From assembly GCA_049604415.1 (NCBI GenBank), contig JBMYTN010000087.1:1-6830 (forward strand): 6,830 nt of DNA. Reading direction: 5' to 3'. The position numbers and the translations under genes are program-made. This document shows positions 5,872 through 6,830 of the stretch, piece after piece. The first letter of the stretch is position 1; every line of letters starts with the position of its first letter. The notes beneath the pieces are model-generated. The model made no database searches and was not told where the DNA came from. It saw only the letters and a program-made list of their open reading frames with translations. The DNA is from JBMYTN01 sp049604415. Lineage in GTDB: Bacteria; Pseudomonadota; Alphaproteobacteria; Rhodospirillales; Rhodospirillaceae.

Positions 5872-6768
5872 ATGACAGATATGCACCTTAATGATTCTTG
5901 GAATGATCCAGACATTTTAACTGAATATCTCGCGAAGCAACTAATCTCGGGTAGGCTTGGCCTTTTTCTAGGTGCTGGTATCTCAAAATTTTACGACTTA
6001 CCTTCATGGGAGGAATTGGTTAGGCGTATGTGTTATAATGCTGGCGTTGATTTTAATTCAGGAGATAACTGGGAGAATAAAGTAGAATTTTTGAAAAAGG
6101 TGATATTTAAGAACAATAATAAGGATTTTAGAGATTCTGTGTATCAAGCTCTCTATAAAGATATAAAACTTGATTTTTCAAGAATTAGAAAAAATGAAAC
6201 CTTGGCGGCAATAGGTTCTTTAGTAATGTCTTCAAAGAGAGGATCAATATCTAAAATTATAACACTTAATTTCGACGATTTATTGGAGAATTACCTAGAG
6301 TTCCACGGATTTACAACATCTATAATTGCATCAGAAAAGCATTGGGCGCAAAACGTCGACGCCGTAGTTTACCATCCACACGGCTTAATACCGATTGGCA
6401 ACAGAAAAAATGGAGCTTTTGATGAAAAAATAGTACTTTCATCGAGTGAGTTTCTTTCAATTATGGAAAATAAAGCTTGGCAGTCAATACTAAAGTCTGC
6501 ACTCAGAACGCATACATTTTTATATTTGGGACTGTCAGGACAAGATATGCACTTAAAATACCTACTGCATGAATTAACAAGTGAACATGTCATTTCTAAT
6601 GAGAGAATTAGATATCATGGGGTCCGCATCGATACTTTAGATGGCGATGATGAAATGGCACAGATTTTAGAAGAAGGTGGTGTTCATACTCACAAAATTG
6701 ATGATTTTTCTGAAATGCCGGAATTTCTTTTCAAAATATGTCAGAGGGCAAGGGAATTACGATCCTAG
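5872..6768 (+). CDS. SIR2-like NAD-binding protein, putative NADase effector
   Basis: The 298-residue product is essentially one SIR2-like domain. It has LFLGAGIS (31-38), the NAD-phosphate loop; TLNFDDLLE (131-139), with N133 and D135 in the NAD-ribose position; YHPHG (167-171), with H170 as the expected catalytic histidine; and LGLSGQDMHL (219-228), matching the late GxSxxD element. All hallmark residues are kept, so the protein is probably active. Classical sirtuins deacylate lysines and carry a four-cysteine zinc module, which is absent here. This resembles the SIR2_2-type domains of antiphage effectors such as ThsA and DSR2, which deplete NAD+. It has no long extra sensor domain, so sensing may lie with the two upstream proteins. 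It starts 22 bases after the preceding stop with its own strong ribosome binding site. Codon use is AT-rich, unlike the housekeeping genes. NADase activity and a defence role are inferred. Confidence 0.9.
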   Translation: MTDMHLNDSWNDPDILTEYLAKQLISGRLGLFLGAGISKFYDLPSWEELVRRMCYNAGVDFNSGDNWENKVEFLKKVIFKNNNKDFRDSVYQALYKDIKLDFSRIRKNETLAAIGSLVMSSKRGSISKIITLNFDDLLENYLEFHGFTTSIIASEKHWAQNVDAVVYHPHGLIPIGNRKNGAFDEKIVLSSSEFLSIMENKAWQSILKSALRTHTFLYLGLSGQDMHLKYLLHELTSEHVISNERIRYHGVRIDTLDGDDEMAQILEEGGVHTHKIDDFSEMPEFLFKICQRARELRS

Positions 6769-6830
6769 AAAGAATCTGGACACCCGCAAAAACCTATCGT
6801 TTGGAGTTGATTTCTGATTCACTGGTTTCG
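6769..6830 (+). other. 3' flank of the SIR2 gene, nothing recognised
   Basis: The 62 bases after the stop contain no hairpin with a T-run and no open frame I can support. CACCCGC at 6781-6787 repeats the last seven paired bases of the tRNA acceptor stem, but the match does not continue on the 3' side. The operon could end here or run on past the window. Confidence 0.4.

Noticed and set aside
6369..6593. Minus-strand open frame of 74 codons inside the SIR2 gene, a possible antisense antitoxin.
   Set aside because: It lies opposite conserved SIR2 motifs, which fully explain the sequence, and shows no separate coding signs.
6781..6787. CACCCGC repeats the tRNA acceptor 3' strand (2755-2761), suggesting an attachment-site repeat just after the SIR2 gene.
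   Set aside because: The match is only seven bases. It fails on both flanks, and it lacks the T-arm and TCCA that a tRNA-derived repeat would carry.
2766..6830. Search for CRISPR repeats, retron-like RNA or a reverse transcriptase near the SIR2 operon.
   Set aside because: No regularly spaced direct repeats and no reverse-transcriptase motifs are visible by eye.

Overview
The window joins two very different kinds of DNA. Positions 1-2765 are GC-rich (a hand count gives 42 G+C of 60 at 1201-1260). They carry an ordinary alphaproteobacterial housekeeping cluster on the minus strand, followed by a plus-strand tRNA-Gly(GCC) gene. The protein families, their order and the base composition suggest an alphaproteobacterium, perhaps of the Rhodospirillales. 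That placement is an inference, not a search result. From just after the tRNA to the window end the DNA is AT-rich (19 G+C of 60 at 4261-4320), uses AT-ending codons, and holds plus-strand genes of a different character.

Minus-strand cluster, in transcription order: a thioredoxin fused to a TPR-type C-terminal region (CnoX/YbbN type, start about 2413), a stand-alone LON substrate-binding-domain protein, a 66-residue Trm112/YcaR-like protein whose usual N-terminal cysteine is absent, and a DUF971 (gamma-butyrobetaine hydroxylase-like N-terminal domain) protein. The genes are tightly packed, with a 4-base overlap between the last two, so they probably form one operon.

Positions 2691-2765 are a complete tRNA-Gly with encoded CCA and a candidate promoter upstream. 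Its 3' end coincides with the composition break, as expected for an island inserted at a tRNA gene. No integrase lies in the window. The 2766-2884 spacer holds closely packed short inverted repeats. A possible 92-codon gene of unknown function follows.

Positions 3178-6768 hold three co-directional genes that look like one transcriptional unit. The first encodes a 658-residue protein with an HEVSH (HExxH) zinc-metallopeptidase signature. The second encodes a 232-residue protein I do not recognise and overlaps the first by ATGA. The third encodes a 298-residue SIR2-like protein with all the hallmark NAD-site motifs and a strong Shine-Dalgarno sequence. SIR2-like NAD-consuming effectors are established parts of several antiphage systems (ThsA, DSR1/DSR2, SIR2-HerA, SIR2-associated short Argonautes). 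I infer that this metalloprotease-like/unknown/SIR2 trio is a candidate defence or conflict module, possibly not yet described. The sequence supports the SIR2 assignment strongly, the metalloprotease motif moderately, and the defence role only by context.
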